Shown one piece after another: positions 1 through 8,634 of a DNA stretch of 64,000 bases. Under the pieces are notes generated by a model, which saw only the letters and a list, made by a program, of their open reading frames with translations, had not been told where the DNA came from and did no database searches. The stretch is from contig JACDDU010000001.1 in assembly GCA_013816845.1 (NCBI GenBank), positions 124,001 through 188,000 on the forward strand, in the 5' to 3' direction. The translations under genes were made by a program, and so were the position numbers. The first letter of the stretch is position 1. Every line of letters starts with the position of its first letter. Source of the stretch: Gammaproteobacteria bacterium. Its GTDB lineage: Bacteria > Pseudomonadota > Gammaproteobacteria > DSM-16500.

Positions 1-852
1 GCGATCCAAATAACTAATCAACATAAACAAGCTGTTGTTAAAGGATCGGCCAAAGTTAAATGTTTGGAATGGGAAGAAACGGAAACGCTGCAATCGCAAT
101 CTCTCCCGGATGAAAAAGTTATTCTCATTACAGGTGGTAGCCGAGGTATTGGGGCTGCAACTGCTAAATATTTAGCTGCTAAAGGTTATCGTATTGCTAT
201 TAATTATTCTCAAGATCATGAAGGCGCTAATTCCGTTGTTACAGATATTATTGCTGCGGGTGGCGAGGCGATAGCTTGTCAAGCTGATGTACGTGATGCA
301 AATGCAATAAAAAGAATGATAGGAGAGGTTAAAAATAAATTTGGCACCATAACCGGATTAGTATATGGCGCAACAAGTAAAGTGATCGCTACCGATTTCC
401 ATCATTTAGAATGGCAAGATATTGAAGACCATTTCAACATTCAATTTAGAGGCGCTTTTCATTGTGTTCAAGCAGTTTTGAAAGAATTTCTTGAAAAGAA
501 AAGAGGATCAGTTGTATTCATTGGAAGTTTAGCTGCAGATGCGACACCATTATTAAAGGTGACCGGTTACGCAACAGCAAAAGCGGCACTTCAAACCTTA
601 TCCAAAACATTGGCATTGGAGTATGGACCCTTAGGCATACGGTTTAATGTTGTTTCCCCTGGCATGACAGAGACAGGGTTGATAGCTGATATTCCTGAAA
701 AAACTAGATTGCTCACTAAAATGCAAATCCCGATGAGAAAGCTTGCGAAACCCCAAGATATTGCAAGTGCAATAGGTTTTTTAATCAGTGAAGAATCAGG
801 ACACATTACGGGTGAAACATTGCGTGTTTATGGTGGCCAGTTAATGATTTAA
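1..852 (+). CDS. MaoC hydratase-SDR ketoreductase fusion, C-terminal part (5'-truncated by window)
   Basis: The reading frame is open from base 1, so the gene starts before the window. The SDR part has the Rossmann motif TGGSRGIG just after a short linker, a GSLAAD serine strand, the catalytic YATAK and the NVVSPG loop, as in FabG-type 3-oxoacyl-ACP/CoA reductases. The usual NNAG motif reads VYGAT, a departure from the family. The roughly 20 residues before the linker (ITNQHKQAVVKGSAKVK) look like the last strands of a MaoC (R)-hydratase hot-dog domain (consensus about VTNQ.G..VL.G.A.V). The chain probably joins an enoyl hydratase to a ketoreductase. A TTG at 64 could start an SDR-only protein but has no clear ribosome binding site. 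SDR assignment is firm; the MaoC part is inferred from a short tail. Confidence 0.82.
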   Translation, partial: AIQITNQHKQAVVKGSAKVKCLEWEETETLQSQSLPDEKVILITGGSRGIGAATAKYLAAKGYRIAINYSQDHEGANSVVTDIIAAGGEAIACQADVRDANAIKRMIGEVKNKFGTITGLVYGATSKVIATDFHHLEWQDIEDHFNIQFRGAFHCVQAVLKEFLEKKRGSVVFIGSLAADATPLLKVTGYATAKAALQTLSKTLALEYGPLGIRFNVVSPGMTETGLIADIPEKTRLLTKMQIPMRKLAKPQDIASAIGFLISEESGHITGETLRVYGGQLMI

Positions 853-859
853 ATAAGTG

Positions 860-1705
860 TTAGATACCAAGAATAAAAAGTTCGGAGCACAGTAAAGTCA
901 TGTCTTCCTTACCAAATTTGTCTGATTTATACAGACGGGGTGGAGAAGTTTCTTTAATCCAAGCTCCTATCATTCGATGACCTTGCAACAAATCGCCTTC
1001 CAACACGAGATGAGAAACACGCAATTTATGACATAGTTTGAATCGAATTTCATTTAATACTTCTGAAAAAAATTGTGAATCACTGAAGTAATAAATCTTT
1101 GCCACAGGTAGCTTTTTATAGCGTGTTATAACAGCAAGGCAATAACATAATTGATCTTGTTTCTTAATTAAAATATGTTTGCAGTTTAGATTCCGATGCT
1201 TGTCATAAATCGGATGTAAGGAAATAGGCAAATTCGTTTCTTCGATTTGAGTAGTGATCGTAACTTGCGTTGGACTAAATTGTGGTAAAGGCAAGACGAC
1301 AGTTTGTTTGTTTTCCAACGTTTTAAAACCGGATCTTTGGAGCCATTCATAAGTATGGGGAGCAGCTGTTAAATTAGTCCATGAAACGTTGGGGATTTTC
1401 ATTACTTTTAAAAATAACATTAATCCATGTTGTCTATAAGGCGGTTCAACATACCATGTTGTTAAGTTACATAAGCGCATTTGGCCTTTTTCAGTTTGAT
1501 GGTCACTGAAAATCGTTCCTAAAAAACCAACAATTTTTTTTTGATCAACAATTACATAGCCTGGAAAATTTTCTTCAATGTCCCAAGCACGGGGTGTAAA
1601 GATTTTACGCCAATGATTCGGCACGCCAGGATAAAATCCTTCTAATAAACTAACAATATTTTCAGCATCATCAAAGCTTGCTCTTCTAACTTCAATTTTG
1701 TTCAT
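860..1705 (-). CDS. GNAT family N-acetyltransferase
   Basis: 281-residue protein. The N-terminal half carries a GNAT fold: VRRAS..DAE at the start, a VGFLGT strand, and the acetyl-CoA-binding motif A region WYVEPPYRQHGL, where RQHGL corresponds to R/Q-x-x-G-x. The C-terminal 130 residues are unlike standard GNATs and may bind the acceptor. Its start overlaps the end of the upstream polysaccharide deacetylase by 14 bases, so the two are probably translated together. It converges on the MaoC-SDR gene with only 7 bases between stops. An N-acetyltransferase next to a glycan deacetylase suggests remodelling of an amino sugar in an envelope polymer or lipid; that is inference. Confidence 0.75.
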   Translation of the reverse strand: MNKIEVRRASFDDAENIVSLLEGFYPGVPNHWRKIFTPRAWDIEENFPGYVIVDQKKIVGFLGTIFSDHQTEKGQMRLCNLTTWYVEPPYRQHGLMLFLKVMKIPNVSWTNLTAAPHTYEWLQRSGFKTLENKQTVVLPLPQFSPTQVTITTQIEETNLPISLHPIYDKHRNLNCKHILIKKQDQLCYCLAVITRYKKLPVAKIYYFSDSQFFSEVLNEIRFKLCHKLRVSHLVLEGDLLQGHRMIGAWIKETSPPRLYKSDKFGKEDMTLLCSELFILGI

Positions 1706-2678
1706 ATTTAATTCCTTTTGACTTTATACCGAGCGCTTGGAATATAGTTTCATAATGATTAAATGCAGCAATGTTAAAGCGATAATAAGGCGATTGAATT
1801 TGCGCATATTCATTTTCGACCAAAAGGATGTGTTTGACGCCATTATTTTTCAAATACGCGATTTGTTCTTCGCGATAACTACCATTTGGAAAAGCATAAA
1901 TATCCATGTCTGGATAATGATGCATCAAAAAAAATTCCTTACATTTGTTAAAGTCTTGAATGAAATATGCCATTGTTTCATTTCCCATACTGTTATGCGC
2001 ATAAGAATGAACACCTACCTCATGTTCGCTTAAGACACAGGGCATTTCATCAAGCTTTATCATTCGCGTTTTAGGATAGGGTTCACATTGACTGTAAATG
2101 TCACTTTCTAAACGTGTTGTAATAACGTCACGTGTTTGGGTTGTAAGTTTTTTTAAAACCCGGCTAGCTTGCAATCCTAAACGGATTTTATTTTTAATTG
2201 TCCCATCAAAATTTTTCGAATCTAAACCCGGAATTTGCATTTGTTGAATCAAAACAGGCGAAGCTGCATTGAAGAAATCATATAAAGCAATGTTCCATAA
2301 AGGCTGCTCATTTTTTAATTGTGCGGGGATAATATTCAAATTAGCTTTGATGTTATATTTTTTAAGAATAGGCATAGCGTGTTCAATAAAATCGTAATAG
2401 CCATCATCAAAAGATAAAACCAATTTAGGTTTTGTATATTTTTGATTGAGTTCATGTAAAGTGACGATCGCAAAATTTTTGATAAGAAATTTTAATAAAT
2501 TTTCAAAAACGTAAGGATGCAGCGCAGGCCAGAAGTAATTTTGTTCTGGTGAAATCTTATGCAAACTTAAAATTGGAATGTGTTGGTGAAATTGGATTCG
2601 TTTGATGAGTCTGGTTTGATAATTAGCAATAAAAATAAGACGATAGAGCAATTTTTTTAGGGCGGCATCTAAATTCAT
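1692..2678 (-). CDS. Polysaccharide deacetylase (NodB homology, CE4) family protein
   Basis: 328 residues. The CE4 signature is present: SFDDG with catalytic/metal Asp91-Asp92, the metal-binding His pair in HSYAH (His224 and His228), and the FPNGSY motif near residue 263. The family removes N-acetyl groups from chitin, peptidoglycan or exopolysaccharide GlcNAc with a divalent metal. There is no clear signal peptide; residues 10-20 are only moderately hydrophobic, so it may act on a cytoplasmic lipid-linked glycan. It is first of a two-gene leftward operon with the overlapping GNAT gene. The ATG at 2678 has an AAGG ribosome binding site about 9 bases upstream. Confidence 0.85.
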   Translation of the reverse strand: MNLDAALKKLLYRLIFIANYQTRLIKRIQFHQHIPILSLHKISPEQNYFWPALHPYVFENLLKFLIKNFAIVTLHELNQKYTKPKLVLSFDDGYYDFIEHAMPILKKYNIKANLNIIPAQLKNEQPLWNIALYDFFNAASPVLIQQMQIPGLDSKNFDGTIKNKIRLGLQASRVLKKLTTQTRDVITTRLESDIYSQCEPYPKTRMIKLDEMPCVLSEHEVGVHSYAHNSMGNETMAYFIQDFNKCKEFFLMHHYPDMDIYAFPNGSYREEQIAYLKNNGVKHILLVENEYAQIQSPYYRFNIAAFNHYETIFQALGIKSKGIKYEQN

Positions 2679-2873
2679 GGGTCGTTACCTTCGGGAGGAA
2701 TGGCTGAATCCTATTATGAAATAGTACTTGATTCAATTCAGCTTGAAGAAAACAACGAAGGCAATTTTTGATTTTTGGTGGGAGTTATGTTGCAATTAAG
2801 CACTACTTTGATATTTGTTTAATAAAGTTACATGTTGGAATGTCTATTCTATTTTTCTCTAGGAACCCAACTT

Positions 2874-3650
2874 ATGCACCATCATCGCCATAGATTGTCT
2901 GATCAACCCAAGGTCCAAGATCGCGCTCCGCAAGAGCAAGCGAACGATTTATTTAAAGATTTATACAATTTGCACACCCAATTTTTAATGATTGATTCGG
3001 CTTTTAAGTTGGATAAAAGTTTAAGAGATGAATTAACTTTATTTCGCACTAATCAATGCCGGCTCATTTCTTCAGCGCTTAATTATCATTTTAAAGAGTT
3101 CAATTCACTCTGTGAAAAATATACAAATATTAAAAACAAATTAGTAGATCACGGCATTTTTTCTGCTGAAGACATCCAGAATGTTGAAGTAAAAATTATT
3201 AAGGCTGCAGATCCGCGTCTTAATAATCTAGGTCAACTTTTATTTTTCCCTGAATATCAAAATTTATATGATCATGATCATCAACGTGCTACGTTGATCG
3301 ATAAAAAAAACCAGATAAACCAAGGCTATCAAGCACGCACGACCACTTATCAACGCTGGGAATATAATACGGGGATTGCTTCTATCATCGCACTCGGCAT
3401 TCCTTTTATTTTGGCACCCTTGCTGGTACACGCCATTGATAAACTTTTAACGCATCTGAAACTTTGGAAGTTAAATCATCAAATTAAAGTTGTAGAAGGA
3501 CCTTTGAGAAAAAAGCTGGATGAAGAAATTAGTAAAGATCCTGAAAAAAAAACCAAGCAACAATTTTTTCAGTTAGCAAAAACACGCTTAACTGACCCTT
3601 TAAATTTGAAACCACCTAGGGAGGAGTCGGATAAAATTTACAGACATTAG
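2874..3650 (+). CDS. Hypothetical protein with one or two membrane segments near the C-terminus
   Basis: I do not recognise a family. The ATG at 2874 is chosen over an earlier in-frame TTG at 2832 because AGGA lies 9 bases before it. The 258-residue product starts with a His-rich stretch (HHHRHR). It continues with charged, helical sequence and has a hydrophobic segment around residues 168-190 (GIASIIALGIPFILAPLLV), then a basic, Lys/Glu-rich tail. It has no N-terminal signal peptide. Its stop codon shares bases with a weak GTG start of the next frame, and the secreted thaumatin-like gene begins about 80 bases later, so they may be co-transcribed. An effector or inner-membrane accessory role is possible but not shown. 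Confidence 0.6.
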   Translation: MHHHRHRLSDQPKVQDRAPQEQANDLFKDLYNLHTQFLMIDSAFKLDKSLRDELTLFRTNQCRLISSALNYHFKEFNSLCEKYTNIKNKLVDHGIFSAEDIQNVEVKIIKAADPRLNNLGQLLFFPEYQNLYDHDHQRATLIDKKNQINQGYQARTTTYQRWEYNTGIASIIALGIPFILAPLLVHAIDKLLTHLKLWKLNHQIKVVEGPLRKKLDEEISKDPEKKTKQQFFQLAKTRLTDPLNLKPPREESDKIYRH

Positions 3651-3730
3651 TGCTTAATGGGTCATTTATTGCTACTGCAAATAAAATCTTTTATAGTCGA
3701 AAGTTAGGATCGTTGACAAGGAGCGTTACT

Positions 3731-5929
3731 TTGAATAAAACCAAAAATATTTGGGGCGCATTTTGCGTCTTTTTTTCCTACTTGATCTTTTCAGCAACAG
3801 CATTGAGTCAATCAAGTTTTAATTTGGCGGATGCTTTTGCTGTCACAAAGAATAGTGTTCCCTCGCGTTTAGAGCGTTTATTACTTCCTACGCCTGTGCC
3901 AGTGCAAGTTTCAGTCGCAAATACGAATTGGGTTACAACTTTTTCGATTTGCAATACGTCTGGCAATCCCATTCCTTTAAAAAGTTTAGAATTCAAATTT
4001 AAATTTGCTCAAACATTCTCCTCTACAATCTGGGGTCAACCCTGGGCAGATTGGAAAGTTGTAGCTCAAAACGGTTCAGATGTAACCTTGTCGGGTGGGA
4101 CGCCTTTCACTCCTGATCTCCCTTCTGATCCAAACTGTGTCTTACCTCTCACCATTCAATTTTCTGCTTCACCAACCACCCCTTTACCTACGGGTCCTTT
4201 CGAATTTAAAGCAGAAGGCGGTCCAGTCGTTGAGACCGGAACTTTGCAAGTGAGCTTGAGTACGGCACCCGTTGGCGGCCTTTCCAATCCAATGGTTACC
4301 GTGACAGGACCAGGTACATCGCAGCAACAGGCGGTAACGTGGGGGACATCCTGGACGCTTGCGAACCTTGCGCCGGGTAATTATACCGTTTCGGGTTCCA
4401 CCATCACCAATGGTGGGCAATCTTACACAGTAACGCCGGTCAGTGTGATGGTGAATGCGCAACAAACTGCGAGCGCCGTTTTAACTTACAAGGCGTCAAC
4501 AACGTCAGGGCAAGTTAAAGTTACCTTAGTGAATCCGCCGACTGCGCAAGTTGCGGTTACATTCACCGGTAATACGCAAACAATTAATCAAAATGTCACC
4601 AATAATGCAACACTGACTCTACCAGCTGACACTTACGCCGTTACTTCTAACATTGCGGGTTTTACGGCTACAGCTAATCCCAATCCGCTCACAGTACCAA
4701 CACAAAATGCTTTAACGATAACTTATACGCCCAACACTTCCGCTGCAGGAAAGCGTACGATTAACTTTGTTAATCAATGCCCCTTTCCTGTATGGTTTGG
4801 CTTCATCAGTGGTGCAACAGGTACACGCGGCGGCGGTGCATGTAAAACCGATGCTGATTGTTACCAAGGATCAACCTGTGTCGATCGAGGAGCTGGTGGT
4901 ACACAATGCTTCTGGAAAACACCGGTTCCTACCGATAATAACTTCCGATTAAACCCAAATGGTGGAACAAATAGCATTCAATTACCTATTTACAATGATG
5001 GTCAAGGTGCGATTTACAGTGGCGCAGTTGCAGGGCGTACAAATTGTACGGCCGCGGGTTGTGAGACAGCTGACTGTGGTGCTGGGGTAGGTGCATGTCC
5101 TGCAGGTCGAGGATTTGGTCAACCCGCCACGCAAGCTGAATTTACCTTCGGTAAAACAAGTCCCGATTTCTATAATACAGAAATCATTAATGGGATGAAT
5201 TTACCCGTTGAAATGGCGCCTATCTTAGCTACACCTAATACGAGCCCCTACAATTGTGGTGCAGCATCGGGGAGAACGGCGCAAAACGGTATGGGAGCTT
5301 GTACATGGGATATGAATCCACCATCAAATGATTATGTTTGGGTAAGAAGGGGTGGAGCTGCGTGTACGACAGACGGGCAGTGTACAGGTGGAAACAAATG
5401 CGGGTTAAGTTTTAATCCAGGACAAACACCTTCCTTGAAAAAAACTTGCGGTGTGCAGCTAGGCTATTGGACGGCAAATCAAATTTGTGGCATGTCTGCA
5501 AATTATGGTGCGCCTTTTAATTGCCAACAAGCTCTACCGGCTCCTCAACAAGATTTAAAGTGGAATAACTTGTATGGTTGTACGAAAGTGGGTTCCTGCT
5601 ATCAACCCGGTGCAACAACCCGATGCTGTGGTTGCGTTAATTGGGATAAAGTAGGTACGCAAGTTCCGCCAGGACCTGTTACTCAACAATGTGTAAATGC
5701 CAATCCGAACTGGACTTCAGGAGTGTTACCCAAACTAACCTGGATAAAGAAAGGTTGTCCTTCAATTTATACGCATCCATTTGATGACATGAGTAGTACC
5801 TTTATCTGTCAAATCATGAAAGATAACAATGGCGCGCGTGTCAATAGCGTGGATTATACGATTACCTTCTGTCCAGGTGGCGCAACTGGTAGTGTTAACC
5901 ACGGTGCTTTAAGCCCAAATAAAGCTTAG
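3731..5929 (+). CDS. Secreted multidomain thaumatin-like protein
   Basis: The start is taken as TTG at 3731, preceded by AAGGAG with 7-base spacing. The product (732 residues) then begins with a good signal peptide (NKTKNIWGAFCVFFSYLIF...ATALSQ). Residues about 55-170 form a cysteine-containing beta domain resembling a carbohydrate-binding module. Residues about 178-335 hold two Thr/Val/Asn-rich beta-sandwich repeats ending in similar LTY/ITYTP strands. From about residue 340 comes a thaumatin-like domain: FVNQCPFPVWFG, the GRTNC...C.TADCG signature, QAEFTFG, and DFYNTEIINGMNLP. It contains extra cysteine-rich insertions (CKTDADC, CTTDGQC) and many cysteines suited to disulfides. Thaumatin-like proteins are mostly eukaryotic, with antifungal or beta-glucan-binding activity. 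Function here is unproven; secretion is strongly suggested. Confidence 0.85.
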   Translation: MNKTKNIWGAFCVFFSYLIFSATALSQSSFNLADAFAVTKNSVPSRLERLLLPTPVPVQVSVANTNWVTTFSICNTSGNPIPLKSLEFKFKFAQTFSSTIWGQPWADWKVVAQNGSDVTLSGGTPFTPDLPSDPNCVLPLTIQFSASPTTPLPTGPFEFKAEGGPVVETGTLQVSLSTAPVGGLSNPMVTVTGPGTSQQQAVTWGTSWTLANLAPGNYTVSGSTITNGGQSYTVTPVSVMVNAQQTASAVLTYKASTTSGQVKVTLVNPPTAQVAVTFTGNTQTINQNVTNNATLTLPADTYAVTSNIAGFTATANPNPLTVPTQNALTITYTPNTSAAGKRTINFVNQCPFPVWFGFISGATGTRGGGACKTDADCYQGSTCVDRGAGGTQCFWKTPVPTDNNFRLNPNGGTNSIQLPIYNDGQGAIYSGAVAGRTNCTAAGCETADCGAGVGACPAGRGFGQPATQAEFTFGKTSPDFYNTEIINGMNLPVEMAPILATPNTSPYNCGAASGRTAQNGMGACTWDMNPPSNDYVWVRRGGAACTTDGQCTGGNKCGLSFNPGQTPSLKKTCGVQLGYWTANQICGMSANYGAPFNCQQALPAPQQDLKWNNLYGCTKVGSCYQPGATTRCCGCVNWDKVGTQVPPGPVTQQCVNANPNWTSGVLPKLTWIKKGCPSIYTHPFDDMSSTFICQIMKDNNGARVNSVDYTITFCPGGATGSVNHGALSPNKA

Positions 5930-5942
5930 TTAAACGTTTCAC

Positions 5943-5981
5943 AAAAAACCATTCCTTCATCATTGAGGGAATGGTTTTTTT
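5943..5981 (+). terminator. Rho-independent terminator after the thaumatin-like gene
   Basis: A 12-bp stem AAAAACCATTCC / GGAATGGTTTTT with a loop of about 12 bases starts 14 bases after the stop codon and runs into eight T residues. The A-rich left arm means it could also work leftward. Confidence 0.85.
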
Positions 5982-6152
5982 TATTGTAATTTTTTATCGC
6001 AATAGGGTTATCTATAGGTTTATCTATTCATCTTTAAAAAAAGAAGTATAATTATAAAAATTTAAATAAATGGATTAAATTCTTTAAAATTTATTTGCCA
6101 AATGAATTTAAGAATTGTATCAAACATTTTTATTATAAAGGGAGATGGAAGC

Positions 6153-6773
6153 ATGTTTAGTCAAACCAAACAAAAGTTAAATCACACGGATATTGAAAAT
6201 AAATTTTTAGAATGTGACCTTAAAGTTTCACTTAATTCTACTAACGGTGCCGAAGAAAATATTAGTATTAAAGAAATCATTGCTAGAGCAAAAGAAGCTG
6301 GCAAAGCCCTGATCATTACCTTTACACCTGGGCCTTTTAAACCTGAAGATGAATTACCGATGGGTTGGCTTAACAACAAACTTGCAATGGGATGCACTAC
6401 GCAACTGAATCATTTTGAATCAGCGTTGGAAGCAGAGCAGTTGAATGCCATTGTCATCAACATTAATAAACACGATGCTGTTTACCAAGCTGGAAATCAA
6501 GGATTATTGGCGAAAAAGAATTTACGTAATTTATGGATGATCAGTGACAAAGATAACATTTTAGAACAAACATTTGGTTTAGCAACGATCAAAGTTAATA
6601 ATCAATCCTACTTTGAGCGATTTACGCTAGTTGTTACCCCCGATGGACGAGTTAAAGCCTTCGATTTAGCGAGTCCCGTTAATGATGTGGCTGCTGCAAA
6701 TCATATTGAAGAAATCAATCAATTTATTGTGCCCAAATTGGAGCGTCAAAATAGCTGCGTTATTGTGTGGTAA
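6153..6773 (+). CDS. Peroxiredoxin/redoxin-like (thioredoxin-fold) protein
   Basis: The ATG at 6153 is chosen because GGAG lies 8 bases upstream; an earlier ATG at 6102 lacks a site. The 206-residue product has the peroxiredoxin pattern: a strand (ALIITFTPGPF), a cysteine in MGCTTQLNHFESAL aligning with the PGCT..C.F peroxidatic region, a strand with INKHDAVY, a WMISDKDN.LEQTFGL segment, and a FTLVVTPDGRV strand. Between the TFTP strand and the GCTTQ cysteine (Cys81 from this start) there is an extra segment of about 20 residues, and no FTPxCT motif is intact. It may be a divergent peroxidase or a non-catalytic relative. It stands alone between two hairpins. Confidence 0.6.
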   Translation: MFSQTKQKLNHTDIENKFLECDLKVSLNSTNGAEENISIKEIIARAKEAGKALIITFTPGPFKPEDELPMGWLNNKLAMGCTTQLNHFESALEAEQLNAIVININKHDAVYQAGNQGLLAKKNLRNLWMISDKDNILEQTFGLATIKVNNQSYFERFTLVVTPDGRVKAFDLASPVNDVAAANHIEEINQFIVPKLERQNSCVIVW

Positions 6774-6780
6774 GTTTTTC

Positions 6781-6814
6781 AAGTGAAGAGAGAGGTTTTA
6801 AACCTCTCTCACTT
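6781..6814 (+). terminator. Hairpin after the peroxiredoxin-like gene, probable weak terminator
   Basis: Inverted repeat with arms GAGAGAGGTT / AACCTCTCTC, extended outward by AAGTG / ACTT with a small bulge. It lies about 10 bases after the stop codon. There is no T-run, so intrinsic termination is uncertain; it may instead be a 3'-end stabiliser. Confidence 0.5.
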
Positions 6815-7044
6815 ACTGTGAGGATGATCAAAAGTAATGAGTTCCTAACGCGAGTAAAAATCTTTCATGATGAATGCTAAAGCACAAGCAATTCATCCCT
6901 CACTATGCAATGCTATGTTGCACTTATCCCTCGGTTGCTCGTTAATAATTTATGAATGCCGCAAGGAATGAATTCAGCTCGCATCAACCAGTAGACTATA
7001 TTTAAATTATAGTTTTTGGAAAAGGTACCGTAGCGATTAATCAA

Positions 7045-8634
7045 TTAAATTCTTAATGTTTTAGCACGCATTTCTTCTAAGTCAAGTTCATCTGAAAGTT
7101 GATGAAATATTTCATCATGAATATCTCCAGATTTTCGTAACTTTAATAGCGTCTTCCTCTCACTTTCAATCGCAGCTAGCGTAAGTCTTTTTAGACCTAA
7201 ATATTCATTATTCAAAGTAGAATAAGGACGCTCACTTAATTGAGTTTCGATGACTTTCAGACGTCGTTCAATTTGATTCAAAAATTCTTCAAAAATAGGT
7301 TCAGGAATTTTTTCTTTCTTAACCATCGCATGAAGATGTTCTACTGCTCCTTTTAATGATTGCATGCGAGCAATAGCTTCTTGCTTCATTTTATTTTCCG
7401 GATCACTTAATTTAAAAATTCGCAGCATAAGAGGCAAAGACACAGTAGGGATAATTAACGTAAAAACGATGACGCAATATGTGATAAATAATATTAAATC
7501 ACGATGAGGAAAGGGGACCGCGGTAGAAATAAAATAGGGAATTGCTAATGCCGTTGCTAATGAAACAATGCCGCGCATCCCTGTCCAACTTAGTACAAAA
7601 AGCCCTCGCCAAGTTGGCAGTGGATCATTGCGATTGATAATGGGGACCAAAAGCCGAGAGAGATAAGCTGCAGAAAATACCCATATGATTCGTGCTGCGA
7701 TAACTGTGCAACTAATTAATAAACCATAATAAATTAGATTGGACCATGTATTGGTTTGTAAATTTTGGATAATGGTCGGTAGTTCAAGCCCAATCAAGGC
7801 AAATACAAAACCATTAATAATAAACATCAATGTATTCCAACTTGCTTTCGCATTGATTCGAGTTTGTGAAGAAGCTACCTCTGGAAATCGCAATCCTAAA
7901 TAAATTCCCGTTACAACTGTCGTGATTACGCCTGAAACCCCTAAATGTTCCCCAAGGATATAGCAGGTAAAAGCAGTAACAAAAGTAAGAGTCGTTTCTG
8001 CAGAAACTGAGTTAATTTTTTGTAGAATGGATACAGCTAAAAATCCTAGAACCAATCCTAAAATGATTCCACCGGTTGTAATGTAAAGAAATTGCGTGAT
8101 AGCAGATGTCACTGAAAATGAACCACCTATCACTGCTGCAAGAGAAAAGCGAAACAGAATTAAAGCTGTTGCATCATTAATAAGGCTTTCACCTTCTAAT
8201 ATAATAACCAAGCGACGTGGCGCGCCAAATTTTTTTATAATTGTCGTTGCCGATGCAGCATCAGTAGGCGAAATAATGGCGCCCAATAAAAAACTTTCTC
8301 CCCAGGAAAATTGGGGGAGTGCTATTTTAGAAATACAAGCTATAACCACCATAGTAAATATGACTAAACCAAAAGCTAGTAAACTAATGGGCCTAATATT
8401 AAATTTAAAATCTTGCCAGGAGGTAAAGTAAGCCGCATAAAATAAAATGGGTGGTAAAAAAAGATTTAAAATAATGATAGGATTAATTTTAAAATTTGAT
8501 AACCCCGGCATCAAACTAATGAGCGCACTACCGAAGAGAAGAAATATTTCTAAAGGTAACCGAAAACGCGTTGCAATAGGTACAGAAATAATGGCAAGGA
8601 ATAATATAAAAATTGCTGCTTCTATAAAATTCAC
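7045..8634 (-). CDS. CPA1-family sodium/proton antiporter (NhaP/NHE-like)
   Basis: 529 residues with about 12 hydrophobic segments in the first 415 residues and a cytoplasmic, charged helical tail of about 110. Family motifs are visible: SPTDAASAT in the ion-binding helix and EGESLINDATALILF, which contains the paired Asn-Asp of CPA1 exchangers. It probably exchanges Na+ or K+ for H+ across the inner membrane for pH and salt homeostasis. Such antiporters are abundant in acid-vacuole pathogens like Coxiella. It is transcribed alone leftward, away from the peroxiredoxin-like gene. Confidence 0.88.
   Translation of the reverse strand: MNFIEAAIFILFLAIISVPIATRFRLPLEIFLLFGSALISLMPGLSNFKINPIIILNLFLPPILFYAAYFTSWQDFKFNIRPISLLAFGLVIFTMVVIACISKIALPQFSWGESFLLGAIISPTDAASATTIIKKFGAPRRLVIILEGESLINDATALILFRFSLAAVIGGSFSVTSAITQFLYITTGGIILGLVLGFLAVSILQKINSVSAETTLTFVTAFTCYILGEHLGVSGVITTVVTGIYLGLRFPEVASSQTRINAKASWNTLMFIINGFVFALIGLELPTIIQNLQTNTWSNLIYYGLLISCTVIAARIIWVFSAAYLSRLLVPIINRNDPLPTWRGLFVLSWTGMRGIVSLATALAIPYFISTAVPFPHRDLILFITYCVIVFTLIIPTVSLPLMLRIFKLSDPENKMKQEAIARMQSLKGAVEHLHAMVKKEKIPEPIFEEFLNQIERRLKVIETQLSERPYSTLNNEYLGLKRLTLAAIESERKTLLKLRKSGDIHDEIFHQLSDELDLEEMRAKTLRI

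Noticed and set aside
3650-3730. GTG start for the thaumatin-like gene at 3650
   Set aside because: It lacks a ribosome binding site and would place 27 polar residues before the signal peptide; TTG 3731 has AAGGAG and a clean signal sequence.
6002-6152. PmrA-like TTAAA repeats before the peroxiredoxin-like gene
   Set aside because: The half-sites read TTAAA rather than TTAAT and do not keep the spacing; they look like ordinary AT-rich promoter DNA.
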